Origin: Zoroaster sp. YZ-2022
Taxonomy: Eukaryota; Echinodermata; Asteroidea; Forcipulatida; Zoroasteridae
Direction of reading: 5' to 3'
Assembly: GCA_029582265.1 (NCBI GenBank)
Contig: CM055823.1
Coordinates: 26,338,569 to 26,402,568 of the forward strand
DNA length: 64,000 bases
The notes under the pieces: model-generated
Told to the model about the DNA's origin: nothing
The model's database searches: none
The model's input: only the letters and a program-made list of their open reading frames with translations
Made by a program: the position numbers and the translations under genes
Part shown: positions 43,684 through 55,249 of the stretch, in pieces
How positions within the stretch are numbered: position 1 is the first letter of the stretch
How the letters are laid out: each line of letters starts with the position of its first letter

Positions 43684-44039
43684 GAGAATGAAGAGGTTTG
43701 CCGATGCAACTCCTTAAGTAGTATTTGCTGGGATTATGTGTAGAATGGGAAGTGTTCCGATTGGTGCTACTGTTGTGTGATGTGTTGTAATTGGTTGCCA
43801 CCGTGGCATTGTTCTTGTTGTGTGTGTTTCCGCCTGCTGTGTGTGAGTTGCCTGCTCGCTGAGGCGTATCAGTTGACAGTGGGGTGTGGGTGTTGGTGGA
43901 TGGTAGGATTGAATGCCAAATGTTGCTGATGAAATAGCCGATGTCCTGGGGGACAGTGTCATGTTTATGAATCTCAATAGCCTCTCTGATACGACGGGTG
44001 TACCAGTGCTTTTCCGGGGCTATGATCTTTGATTGTATT

Positions 44040-45083
44040 TTATGCCATAATTATACACCAATTTTCAAGAGTACCTCAAGTATCTTTCTTTCTCCGTGAC
44101 AACTCAGTTCTGTGACTTCTTTTGGCATTTTGAATCCGTCGTAGGCGCTTTTTTACGGTGGTGGCGACGCCTAAAGTTTACCCGCATGCACCTTTTGTTG
44201 TTATTGAATGAAGTCTATAGTGCAGTGCAGTGTTTTACTGTAAAAACCGCCACCATGAGGCCACAACACATAACAAGCCAATGCAATGGAAATAATTTAG
44301 AAACTCTGGAAAACATATGGAGCGCCGTTTGTCATAATTATTTAAATTATTATTCATCTTTGGTCACTTCAAATAAGTATTTATATACCTAGTAAGTTAT
44401 GTTTTATTTGATAGATGATATAATCATTTATTAATCACAGGATATAAGTAAGCTAACCATGTATACATTACGGTGCTTACTTAAACTGATAAACAGCGAA
44501 GCTGTAGAATTGTAGTTGTTGCTTTCCTGGCCAAAATACTATTTCAGATTTGTCAATAGAAGACATTGATTTTGAGCCATAGTCCCATAATCCATCATTT
44601 ACATGAGCCACATAATGTAGTTTTCCAACCAACAATTGTGTGTTTATACTTTATGGAGTACCTGGTCGAGCGGTCATAATGAGTCGTCATAATGTGGGTT
44701 CGAATCCCGACCACGGTGCTTGTGTCCTCAAGCCAGACACTTTATCATAATTGCTTCTCTCCACCCGGGGGTAAATGGGTACCTGTGAGGGCAGAGTTGG
44801 TTGTTGTGTTTGATTAGCCAATATGCGCTGAGCTGTATACTCCCCAGGGAGCTGAGATGGTTTCAGGAATGATTTATGCGCCTGATGAGCAGGGGTAATA
44901 ATGTAATGTGCCTTGAGCACCAGTTTGGTGAATACATCCGCCATTTAAGTCCACATTATTATTATTTATGCTAATGACCCAGGGCATACTTTTGACACTA
45001 CATGTATTTGGTAGGGTAATACACCCTAAGATAGCACAATTTATTTATTTATTTTATTTTGCCATGGAAATTCACTTGGGATA
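44040..45083. repeat. Module E, copy in the Z6 unit
   Basis: Matches 19000-19865 in order. It carries a SINE at about 44655-44967 that the Z2 copy lacks. Homology stops near 45084 after CACTTGGGATAAT. Confidence 0.7.
44655..44967 (+). mobile_element. tRNA-derived SINE with damaged head
   Basis: The head is shortened (TGGTCGAGCGG, then straight to GGTTCGAATCCC), leaving the tRNA-like part about 40 bp shorter than in other copies. The body and a short ATT tail are normal. Confidence 0.8.
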
Positions 45084-47688
45084 ATATTGTTGCATTCCCC
45101 ACTATCGTGGGTCAACAAAATAATAGTCGGACACAAACTTTGTTGTGACAATCTCAATCAATGGGGTTGGTTTATTATTAACATCACTATTTAACAATGG
45201 CACTAGTAACATGTATGACAGGAGTGGTAGCGTATAGGTACATGTCAATAGTTAAACTTATATACTTGTGCTAAGTTCCGAATAGGGTGTACGAATACCA
45301 ACTATTGGGTAAAGTCAGTGGGGACCATCGTTCGTTCATGCGGCTTGTCACTGGGCATACGGTACGGGCACTGCTATACCGAGAGACGGGCGGCTGGTCT
45401 GTCTCTACGATGGGGACCACCGGGGCTTGACTACACGGGGTGTCAGGACGGGGCCAGAGTGTGTATCAGACCGCATTAGCTATATGTAGGCGAACCAATG
45501 GCCATATCGACGCACAGCACCATTGGTTCAACGAACGAGGCACTGCACCGTAATAGTTTGGTATATCGCACTGTCATGGATCGGATCGAGTCGCTCAGAT
45601 ATCATTTGGAACCGGGCGCACTTGGCCGAGATCAGGAAATCTCGGGGATTAAATAGAAATCTGAGGCCTAGAAATGAATAAAACATTAGCCTAGTTTAGC
45701 GTCTTAGCCAATGAGAAGCTTGCGCTCCGCGTCTAAGGGCAGATAGAAACGTGTGTAAAATCAGAGTATACAACGGGTCCTTGTTCCATATAAGGTAAGG
45801 TATTTGACGAAAGTGAAGTGATCGACAACTTAGAAAGGAGGGCGTGTTCAAGGGGAAAATGCTTACCGGGCATGTTAAGCTATTTGCTTGGATGCTAAGC
45901 TATTACTGCATGAGGGGAACAGCGGCTGTGCTTGGGTAAGGAGCACTACACGCGGGCCACGGCTAATGACTGAGCGGGACTGTTTGGCCGTGGTTCACCC
46001 ACGAACCGTGTTCTGTGTGAATTGGGTGGACTCCGAGGAAAGTATTCGGAAAATAGACTAAGTCCAAAGGACGGCTCCAAGCCACCACGTGGCGGGAGGG
46101 TGTGGCACGCACGCAAGGCTCTCGCTGGTGTTGCATTATGCATTGCGTTGGCGCTGGATATGCATGAGCAAAAGTAGCGTCCTTGTATGGATTGCATATT
46201 CATAGCGGACAATCGAGGGTCCGGGGAAACAACCCTGGGACTTAGACTGCTTGAAATTGCATCGTAAGCAAAATATTGGAAGTGGAAGAAGTGAAATCGA
46301 GGGTGCTAATATTTGTCAAAAATCAAAGGGTAAGATTCGTAACAATATGTATTCTTGGTTCAAGACTGCATTTGTGTTTTTGATAAACTGATCCAGTGGT
46401 TCAAGTGTGAAGTGATAGCGGTTCGTGTAGTGATGGCGCCCTCTTGCGGCGATGATTGTATATCTCATAGAATCACAGTGTTCAGAAGGAAAACTTCCTC
46501 CATGAACTAACTAGGGATATTGTCGATTTTAAGTCGTTGTACTAAGGATGTTTATTTTCGGTTATTTCGGGATCCGGATACCAGAAATTGTAAATCTTCT
46601 GATACCCGGTTACAATTTTGTACAAAATGTATAAAATAACCAATATGAACACAGGTTTCTCCTGTTTTATTACAGTCATAATAAAATGTAGACTTACTGT
46701 AATAATTACCCCCCACCTTCTATTTTAAAAACGACTTGTAGCACCCCTATTCCCCCACACTTCGTTAACAAAATATCAGAGACTTCCTGCTACACATGGA
46801 TCAGGGAATTTTTTATTTTTTTTATTTTTTTTTTTTTGGGGGGGGGAAAGAGTTGGCATATTTTAAAGTCCAATTTCCCCCATTTCTTAAAAAAATATGG
46901 AAGGGCTGGGTGGTTGCTACATGTTAGGTGTTATAAGAGATGGGGGGGGGGGGTAAAGCACTCGGGGATGAAGGGGTTTGGTTCCTTATTTCTAAGTAAG
47001 ATTAACACAATCATCAGCTTTGCTGCAAGTATGTTTTAAAGAAATTTCACAATTTTATTATTTTTGAATTAACAATTCTTCAACATTATCTGTAGCCTAC
47101 TACAGCTACAGCCAATGGAATAATATAGGTGGTCCCATGGTACAAAATACGCTTCCTGAAGTAGTCGGTTTGTGTTTTACTGAAGATTAATTGGTTTATT
47201 GAAGATCACGGAAGATAATTGCGAAGAATATTGTATAAATGGTTGGTGCGAAAGTATGCTGAAGTACATGTATACGGAAGGTTTTGCTGTAAAACAACAA
47301 TAATAAAATATGATTTAGTAAAATAACCTAAAAAGGTGAAAAGGAATAAACTATCATCTATAAACTAATTGAACCAAGCGAAAAACATACAAAGGCCTAC
47401 ATAAAATTATAAGGGATCAGACACAGCAAAGATAAATTGAACCATAGAGCAAGGGGTTGAACACTCCCTAGTGGCTGTGTATAACTTCATGCTGTGTACA
47501 CTGTACACATTGGGCCTACACAAAATGCATACAATAATATGAACACTCCTTTCAGAGTTGAGAAAGTAAATCGTCTGTTTGGGGAACATTCTACCTTATA
47601 ATAAAACAAAATAGGATTAATTAAATCTACAGTAATTAATAATTGAAATTAAGCAAAATGTGTACTTACTACGCTGGGGGTAGCGGTC
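45014..47688. repeat. Segment D, copy 1
   Basis: 2.67 kb repeated at about 60517-63170 with scattered substitutions and 1-10-bp indels. The first 70 bp are host module E. The part from about 45240 to 46260 is more GC-rich than its surroundings and has a CCCAC-TATC-GTGGG hairpin at about 45097. At 46560-46710 it repeats the GGATCCGGATACC region of 20.1 kb. There is no recognisable protein family; the minus-strand frame at 45946-46212 is disrupted in copy 2. Nature unknown. Confidence 0.75.
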
Positions 47689-48334
47689 CCGAGGTATGAG
47701 TGCCCCTTTTTACCCTGCCGTGAAAGACGACGAAGTTACCGAGGCAGCCAGTCATCAGATCCATATAGACGCCTGCAGTAAAGTAACCAAGGCAGCCAGT
47801 CATTAGATTTAACTATATTTAACTATATTACGGTATATTATGTAACGTTGAAAAGCTTAACGTATTCCTCCGGAGTGAGGTCTGGAAACTTTAAAACCAT
47901 AGCTTAATACATTCATCACGGTAACCAAGAAACATATAATTGAGTCAATAAGAATTATTACTTGAAAGAAACCTTATATGGAGTGTCGTGGCCGGTGGAA
48001 CTAGCGCACCGAACTCAAGTTCTGGTGTTTCCAGCAGCAGGGTGTGAGTTCGAGCCCCGGTCGTGACACTTGTGTTCTTGAGCAAGGTACTTAACCATAA
48101 TTGCTTCGTCCTTCGGATGTGACAAATAGAGTGACTATTTTGTAGTTTAAATAATTATTTCCTTCATATTCAAAATTGTAAATAGTGTAAATATTATAAT
48201 ATAATGTTCATGAAAGCATAAGAATTGTGTCCATGTTTTCCCTCATTTGTGTTTGCGTTTGTAAGTAATTCTATTGGACCGGGCTCACCACCATTAGAAA
48301 AGAAATTTATAAAATTCAGAGATCGGTGGTGACA
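47689..48334 (+). mobile_element. LTR1 of Gmr1-like element, 5'-truncated
   Basis: Equivalent to the last 650 bp of the complete LTR at 52749-54192, ending GGTGGTGACA at 48334. The 5' half is missing: segment D abuts directly at GGGGG/TAGCGG. It contains a SINE head at 47983-48121 whose box A region is altered (GGCCGGTGGAA). Confidence 0.85.
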
Positions 48335-49136
48335 AATTTCTGTTGGAAACCTATAGCCGTTAAGTGGAACCTCTTAAGTAACGCATCTTTAAGTGACTCA
48401 TACGTGTTTGCGTCATCAGCAGCTAGCCTGGAGTAAACGTCGAGCGCTTTACCTTTGAGAAGCGCGCTGAGGTTTATTGCCCAGTCATCTTCATCCCAGC
48501 ACTGGCTTTTTGCATATCTTTCAAAGCGCTGTATATATGCATCCAAATCGTCTTTGATCTCATCAAATGGGGGAAGTTTTGGAGCTTTGGCACGGGTACG
48601 TGAGTTTGGAGCGCTCGCAGATGTGTTTGCAAAAGACTCTCCGCCGGATACCCCGGACTTTCTGGATTGTAAGTCTACCTTTAACTCGAGAATGTCTCTA
48701 TCTTGCCTACGAATTTCTAGTTGGTAAGCTCTTTCTTCGCGATCTTGTTTTTCCTTTTCCCTACGTTCTTCGCGTACAAATTCAATAATGTCTTGACCAG
48801 ATAAATTACACGCTTCTGCAATACTTTTATGCGGTTACCATTGACAATTCCTTCAGTCACTGGCATACCTGTTGGATTTTTGTCTCCGCATGCAGCACTC
48901 TGTTTAACTTTCTGAAATCAACGCAGAACCTATTTGTGCCGTCAGGTTTTTTAACTAGTACAATTGGTGACGCGTATGCCGATTCCGATCTTTCGATGAT
49001 ATTCATTCGAATCATATTATCGACTTCTTGTTTCATTGGTACTTGCCAATATCCTTTAGTTAGGTCTAATTTAGTAAAATAGTGGTCTTTAGATAATCGT
49101 GAGAAAATTTGTTCCTGATTTGGAATCGGCTCTGCA
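48335..49136 (-). pseudogene. Inverted, reordered gag-PR-RT patchwork
   Basis: Four reverse-complemented pieces of the element: gag (48335-48825, from the region equivalent to 54496-54985), protease (48818-48900, from 49343-49425), and two RT pieces (48901-49033 from 51456-51588; 49024-49136 from 51605-51720) whose order is swapped. Junctions share AAAT, GCAATACT, TC, CTTCTTGTTT and GCA with both partners. The gag piece keeps the reading frame across the point where the complete gag copy at 54917 has lost two bases. It replaces the normal PBS and gag of the left element. Confidence 0.85.
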
Positions 49137-51274
49137 CTGACAAATTTCGCTGGCCCTAGTGACGTTTCACAAATGCCTAAATCTGCGCCGAATGCGTTTG
49201 GACCTAATGCTTTATGCCAACCGCAGGTAGAGAATCACCAGTTTGAAAAAATTGCATGCATGATGACACCAACTATACTAAAACAGTGTTGCTCACAAAA
49301 TGGTATAGTCGATCTTAAATGTGGTCACCAATTGGCAGTAATGAGTGCTGCATGCGGAGACAAAAATCCAACAGGTATGCCAGTGACTGAAGGAATTGTC
49401 AATGGTAACCGCATAAAAGTATTGCGAGACTCTGGTTGCAGCGGTGTCGTAGTAAAACAGGGTTTGGTGTTGGCTACACAAATGACAGGCGAAGAAAGGC
49501 ACTATGTGCTCATTGATCGCACAGTTCGCAAAGCACCAATAGCTAAAATACGTGTGAACACCCCATACTATACTGGCGATTGTTTAGCACTCTGCCTACG
49601 CGATCCTATATATGATGTGGTCATAGGAAATATTGATGGAGTTAGGGCACCAGACGACCCAGACCCTAATTGGTTCGAAAAGTCGATCAAAGCAAACTCA
49701 AGTGTGGAATCACGAACTAACTTGATCTCGGTAAATGTAGTTGAAACGCGAGCTCAGAAAATTACTAGAGAAAAACCAGTTAAAAAACTACTAGTTCCAG
49801 ACCAGATACCTGAGATAGATAATACCCAGATTAAAGCAGAACAACAGTCTGATCCATCTCTTGAACAAATCAGAAAACTAGCAAATGATAAACTAGAGAA
49901 ACGAACACGTAATGGATCACGAAGTGCTTTCTTCTGGACAGAAGGAATATTATATCGTGAGTTCGTAGCCCCTAATCATAATTTTGGACAACCTTTCACA
50001 CAATTAGTAGTTCCTTCTAAGTTCAGATGTTATGTAATGAAAATTGCACACGAAACAATACTTGGTGGACACCAAGGTGTAAAGAAAACCCTAGATCGCA
50101 TTCTCACTAGTTTCTTTTGGCCAGCCATCCAAGCGGAGGTTACCAGATTTTGTCGCTCTTGCGACATATGTCAACGAACAGTTCATAAAGGCACAATTCC
50201 AAAGGTTCCTTTGGGTAAAATGCCCTTGATAGATGTCCCATTTCAAAGAGTAGCTGTAGATCTAGTTGGGCCAATCCACCCTATCTCGGAAAAGAGAAAT
50301 CATACATACTTACCCTAGTTGATTATGCGACACGCTATCCCGAGGCCATCCCACTTCGAAACATAGACACACCATCAGTCGCAGAAGCACTAGTCGATAT
50401 TTTTACGCGCGTAGGAGTTCCTCGCGAAATCCTCACCGATCAAGGCACGCAGTTTACATCCGACCTCATGCATGAAGTAAGTCGCTTATTATCAATTCGA
50501 CAGCTCACCACAACGCCCTACCATCCGGCATGCAATGGACTGGTCGAACGTTTTAACGGCACATTAAAGCAGATGTTAAAACGCCTATGCGCTGAACGCC
50601 CCCGCGACTGGGATCGTTATATTGGGCCCCTCCTCTTCGCTTACCGCGACGCACGGAACGAAAGTAACGGATTTTCGCCATTTGAACTGCTTTATGGACG
50701 TACTGTCCGTGGCCCAATGTCCATTTTGAAAGAACTGTGGACTGGAAATAAAAACGAAAACGAAGATGTACGAACCGAGTATCAATACGTTGTAGACCTG
50801 CGAGAGCGAATAGAACAAACATGCAAAATAGCACGAGACGCACTTTGCAAGTCGTCAGAGCGTTACAAGCGTCTGTATGATCGAAAAACTAAAGTTCGTA
50901 GTTTCAAAATCGACGATCTAGTTCTATTACTTCTGCCAACTGATCACAATAAGCTATTGTTACAATGGAAAGGCCCATTTCGTGTTGTTGAGTCCATAGG
51001 TCCGGTAGATGTTCGTATAGATCTCAATGGAAAAACAAAGGTGTTCCATGCCAATATGCTTAAGCGTTACATTCCGCGTACCGATACCGTAAGTACTGCT
51101 ATTACTGTAGACACAATAGATTCATGTGATATTTTTCAACATGTATGCGTCTCTATAATCGAATGCGAGCCAGAAAGTTCCGAATATGAACCTCCAGAAA
51201 CTCGATTCGATAACGAAGACATTCTTGAACTTCCTCTTTGGAAGCAAACGAAACCGTCGATGACGTCACGATAA
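49137..51274 (+). pseudogene. Gmr1-like element, left copy: protease and integrase
   Basis: Begins inside the protease-proximal region. Around 49430 a retropepsin motif LRDSGCSG (catalytic Asp) is followed by a DVVIGN flap-like block. Then come an integrase HHCC zinc-binding region (HQGVKK, later CRSCDICQ), the catalytic core with VAVDLVG, TDQGTQF and VERFNG giving the D-D-E triad, and a C-terminal region ending FHANMLKRYIP plus an acidic tail. One frameshift at about 50310 (ENHTYLP end) separates 49173-50318 from 50468-51274. No chromodomain was recognised. The integrase lies before the RT, as in Gmr1-like elements. Confidence 0.85.
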
Positions 51275-51425
51275 GCCCCATGCTATCAACTGACCAAATC
51301 CACAGAAACCAAACGGTTACAACGGGTAACTACCGCGACGTGTTAACCGACCTTCCGGTTCGACCACACTCGGTAGTCATGATATCAAAGTTACGACAGA
51401 TCAACCTATTCGTAGCAAGCCGTAT

Positions 51426-52632
51426 CCCATGCCATTTGCACTAGTCGATACCGTAAAACAAGAAGTCGATAATATGATTCGAATGAATATCATCGAAAGA
51501 TCGGAATCGGCATACGCGTCACCAATTGTACTAGTTAAAAAACCTGACGGCACAAATAGGTTCTGCGTTGATTTCAGAAAGTTAAACAGAATAACGATTT
51601 TCGATGCAGAGCCGATTCCAAATCAGGAAACAAATTTTCTCACGATTATCTAAAGACCACTATTTTACTAAATTAGACCTAACTTCAAAGGATATTGGCA
51701 AGTACCAATGAAACAAGAAGCTAAAAACAAAACTGCATTTATCAGTCCTACTGGCCTCTATCTGTTTAAGACTATGCCTTTCGGCCTCATCAATGCTCCT
51801 GCTACATTTAGCCGTGTTATGAGAAAACTCATCAAGGACATGCAGTACGTTGACAACTATATTGATGATATCTTAGCACACACACAATCATGGGAATCAC
51901 ACATGCAAACACTGTCTGAATTGTTACGAAGACTGGAAGAAAGCAGGACTCACTGCGAAACCAAGTAAATGCTTAGTAGGCATGGAAAGTATCGAATACT
52001 TGGGCCACATCGTAGGCAAAAAGTCAGCTGTCGCCTCAACAGAACAAAATAACAAAAATTCAGAATGCACCTAGACCAGTAACAAAAGAAACAACTACGC
52101 TCGTTCCTCGGATTATCCGGTTACTATCGTCGATTTATTCCGAACTACGCTGCGATAGCCGCTCCATTGACGGACAAAACTAGAAATAGCGAACCTAATA
52201 AGATAAAACTGGAACGAAAGTCAGCAGTTAGCCTTTTGAGAAACTTAAGTACAGTCTCGCTTCCTCACCCATACTAATGCTGCCAGATTTTGACAAAGGG
52301 TTTATATTGCGCACCGACGCGTCAGATCTAGGAATTGGAGCAATGCTTTTGCAAGACCACGGCGAAGTTTCCTTTCCTGTTGCTTATGCGAGTAGAAAGC
52401 TTCTTATGCGCGAGCGAGCTATGCATGTATTGAAAAGGAATGTCTAGCCCTCGTGTGGGGAGAGTTCACAAATTTCAGAACTACCTATATGGAAAGAGTT
52501 TATTGTAGAAACTGACCATCAGCCACTTGCGTACTTACAGAAAGCTAAAGTAGCAATGCCTCGTTTGATGCGATGGGCGCTTGGCTTACAACCCTACCGC
52601 ATACGTATTGCATCAAAGGCTCCGATAATGTA
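51426..52632 (+). pseudogene. Gmr1-like element, left copy: RT and RNase H
   Basis: RT blocks can be read in several frames: SAYASPIVLVKKPDG, FCVDFRKLN, FKTMPFGLINAP, YIDDIL (catalytic Asp pair), then RNase H RTDASDLGIGA and ETDHQPLAYL. More than eight single- or double-base differences from the right copy break it, for instance at 51630, 51685, 51945, 52020, 52088, 52206 and 52425. Many fall in short homopolymers. Confidence 0.85.
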
Positions 52633-52734
52633 GGCGCCGACTTCCTCAGTAGAAATGTTGAATATAGTTAAGGAAAAATAAATAAATAAAATAAAAATAA
52701 AAAAATAAAAAAAATGTGATACATTTTCTTTAAA

Positions 52735-52748
52735 ACAGGGAGTGAATT
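52735..52748 (+). promoter_or_regulatory. Polypurine tract, left element
   Basis: AACAGGGAGTGAAT immediately before the LTR start TGTCAC. Its position and purine content fit the plus-strand primer of an LTR element. An equivalent tract lies at 59098-59111. Confidence 0.6.
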
Positions 52749-54192
52749 GTCACGATAGTTCCACTAAATTTCTGGTTGTTTTAAACAAAGTAAGATTTAG
52801 TTGCGCAATTGTCGTTTTTCACCCCTAGATAGATAATCAATAATCGATAACTGTCAATCGCGACGTTCGGCCAATGCCGTGTAAGGTGAGGTCACGCCAG
52901 CTAATCAAGTGGCAGTCCCCCAAAAAACCTCAAACTGTTACGTCTTATGTTATTGTTACCGGCCATGGGTTTTGTTCACAACAATACATCAGGTGATTGA
53001 TTAAAAGAGTAGTGTTTTATATTAAAAGATCGAAGGGGATGTGATGACGGGGTGTGTGTTAGAGTGGGAGAACGAAATCCGTTTGTTGAGAGTGAAGACG
53101 TGAGAGATAAGAGGGTTGTGATGACCAGAATCAACGACCAGCAACCTTAAACTCAGGAGGTTGAGTTGATAATCACACCCGGTTAAATCTGTACCGAATT
53201 GTCCCGATCTTGACCCTTTGGCAACATTCAGTGCCAAAGCTGCAGTCACCGACAACAAAAATCTGTCCAGATCACAGCAACCCTCAACCAAGCAAAACAC
53301 CCAACCGAAACAAATCCCGTAAGTATATTAAGAAAGATTGTTAAAATTTGAGATAATTATATAGATTGACATTATGTGTTGTAATTGCCAAAACATGTCG
53401 GTTAGTCACTTAAAATTGATGCGAGTTTTAATCATTGTAGACAAGTTGAACTTATCAGTAATTAAGATTATTTAAATGAAATATATGGCCAGAGTCTATG
53501 AAGGATTTTGGATTATTCTATATTTTAGATGGCCATTGGTAGCGGTCCCGAGGTATGAGTGCCCCTTTTTACCCTGCCGTGAAAGACGACGAAGTTACCG
53601 AGGCAGCCAGTCATCAGATCCATATAGACGCCTGCAGTAAAGTAACCAAGGCAGCCAGTCATTAGATTTAACTATATTTAACTATATTACGGTATATTAT
53701 GTAACGTTGAAAAGCTTAACGTATTCCTCCGGAGTGAGGTCTGGAAACTTTAAAACCATAGCTTAATACATTCATCACGGTAACCAAGAAACATATAATT
53801 GAGTCAATAAGAATTATTACTTGAAAGAAACCTTATATGAGGTCGTGGCCGAGCGGTTCTAGCGCACCGAACTCAAGTTCTGGTGTTTCCAGCAGCAGGG
53901 TGTGAGTTCGAGCCCCGGTCGTGACACTTGTGTTCTTGAGCAAGGTACTTAACCATAATTGCTTCGTCCTTCGGATGTGACAAATAGAGTGACTATTTTG
54001 TAGTTTAAATAATTATTTCCTTCATATTCAAAATTGTAAATAGTGTAAATATTATAATATAATGTTCATGAAAGCATAAGAATTGTGTCCATGTTTTCCC
54101 TCATTTGTGTTTGCGTTTGTAAGTAATTCTATTGGACCGGGCTCACCACCATTAGAAAAGAAATTTATAAAATTCAGAGATCGGTGGTGACA
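52749..54192 (+). mobile_element. LTR2, complete, shared by both elements
   Basis: 1444 bp, starting TGTCACGATAG and ending GGTGGTGACA, so the ends are a 6-bp inverted repeat (TGTCAC/GTGACA). It follows the RNase H and polypurine tract of the left element and precedes the primer-binding site and gag of the right one. It contains a tRNA-derived SINE head (about 53841-53981). Confidence 0.9.
53841..53981 (+). mobile_element. SINE head inside LTR2
   Basis: Box A TGGCCGAGCGG and box B GAGTTCGAGCC, then GAGCAAGGTACTTAACC and CTTCGTCCTTCGGATG, after which LTR sequence resumes. Equivalent copies are in LTR1 (47983-48121) and LTR3 (60205-60346). Confidence 0.85.
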
Positions 54193-54194
54193 AA

Positions 54195-54212
54195 TGGGGG
54201 CTTGTCCGGGAA
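54195..54212 (+). promoter_or_regulatory. Primer-binding site, tRNA-Pro type
   Basis: TGGGGGCTTGTCCGGG lies two bases after the LTR end. It matches the tRNA-Pro primer-binding site known from gammaretroviruses with one difference in 16. This fixes the LTR boundary and element polarity. Confidence 0.75.
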
Positions 54213-54474
54213 ATAAATTTTTTTTTTTTTAAATAATTTTTTTTCGAAGTTAGGTTATAATTATACAAACGCAAATTCATGAAGTGAATCTATGAACTAC
54301 ATTAAACAGTTGTTTTAAATAATGCCAATTGTGTTAACGATATTTGTAATTCTTGTTATTAAGTTTGCACAAGTTGAGGGTTATTGTAATCCGGACAGAG
54401 CTGCTGCTGCTGCAAATGTTCCCTGCTTTGTATTAAGAGGTAAGTTGATACTGGTCAATGCATACTGTGTGAAA

Positions 54475-55249
54475 ATGGATGTGGAGAAATTACAGAGTAT
54501 TGCAGAAGCGTGTAATTTATCTGGTCAAGACATTATTGAATTTGTACGCGAAGAACGTAGGGAAAAGGAAAAACAAGATCGCGAAGAAAGAGCTTACCAA
54601 CTAGAAATTCGTAGGCAAGATAGAGACATTCTCGAGTTAAAGGTAGACTTACAATCCAGAAAGTCCGGGGTATCCGGCGGAGAGTCTTTTGCAAACACAT
54701 CTGCGAGCGCTCCAAACTCACGTACCCGTGCCAAAGCTCCAAAACTTCCCCCATTTGATGAGATCAAAGACGATTTGGATGCATATATACAGCGCTTTGA
54801 AAGATATGCAAAAAGCCAGTGCTGGGATGAAGATGACTGGGCAATAAACCTCAGCGCGCTTCTCAAAGGTAAAGCGCTCGACGTTTACTCCAGGCTAGCT
54901 GCTGATGACGCAAACACGCGAGTCACTTAAAGATGCGTTACTTAAGAGGTTCCACTTAACGGCTATAGGTTTCCAACAGAAATTTCGCTCGGCCAGACCA
55001 GATGAAGGGGAAACGGCCCCACAGTTTGTTGCAAGATTAGATAACATATTTACACGATGGACCGAAATGGATAAGACTAAGAAAACGTACGATGGCATAA
55101 AAGATCTCTTGTTACGCGAGCAGTTTCTTAATAGCTGTAACGAAGAACTGCGCCTTTTCCTAACCGAACGAAAACCGAAAAATACGTCTGAAATGTCTAA
55201 GCTTGCAGAACAATATTCTGATGACATGGATTTTGGGCGTACCAACTAA
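54475..55249 (+). pseudogene. gag of right Gmr1-like element, SCAN-like capsid
   Basis: Likely start ATG at 54475 (MDVEKLQSIAEACNLSGQ); the frame is open upstream to 54322 with a hydrophobic N-terminus. Next are a charged coiled-coil-like region (REERREKEKQDREERAYQ), a linker, and a capsid domain from PFDEIKDDLDAYIQRFERYA onward. The C-terminal half (LLLREQFLNSCNEELRLF, TERKPKNTSEM) resembles the SCAN domain, thought to derive from Gmr1-type Gag. A 2-bp loss at about 54917 shifts the frame, and 54905-55249 continues to a stop. A CX2CX4HX4C-type zinc knuckle (CFYC, HKTGH) is readable at about 55411-55456 but broken by small indels. Confidence 0.8.

Larger units (their letters stand above)
43395..44026 (-). 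mobile_element. Penelope-like element fragment, 3' end
   Basis: On the minus strand, 44015 down to about 43680 encodes the tail of a GIY-YIG-type ORF: HWYTRRIREAIEIHKHD, then DIGYFISNIWHSILP, a Thr/Asn-rich stretch and a terminal PEED*. Directly after the stop lies a hammerhead-like motif (43652-43683), followed by about 220 bp of short hairpin repeats. CTTTGATTGTAT occurs on both sides (43383-43394 and 44027-44038) and once in the Z2 flank near 18980, proving insertion. The RT and most of the GIY-YIG domain are missing, so this is a 5'-truncated dead copy. Family assignment is from motif memory. Confidence 0.75.
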
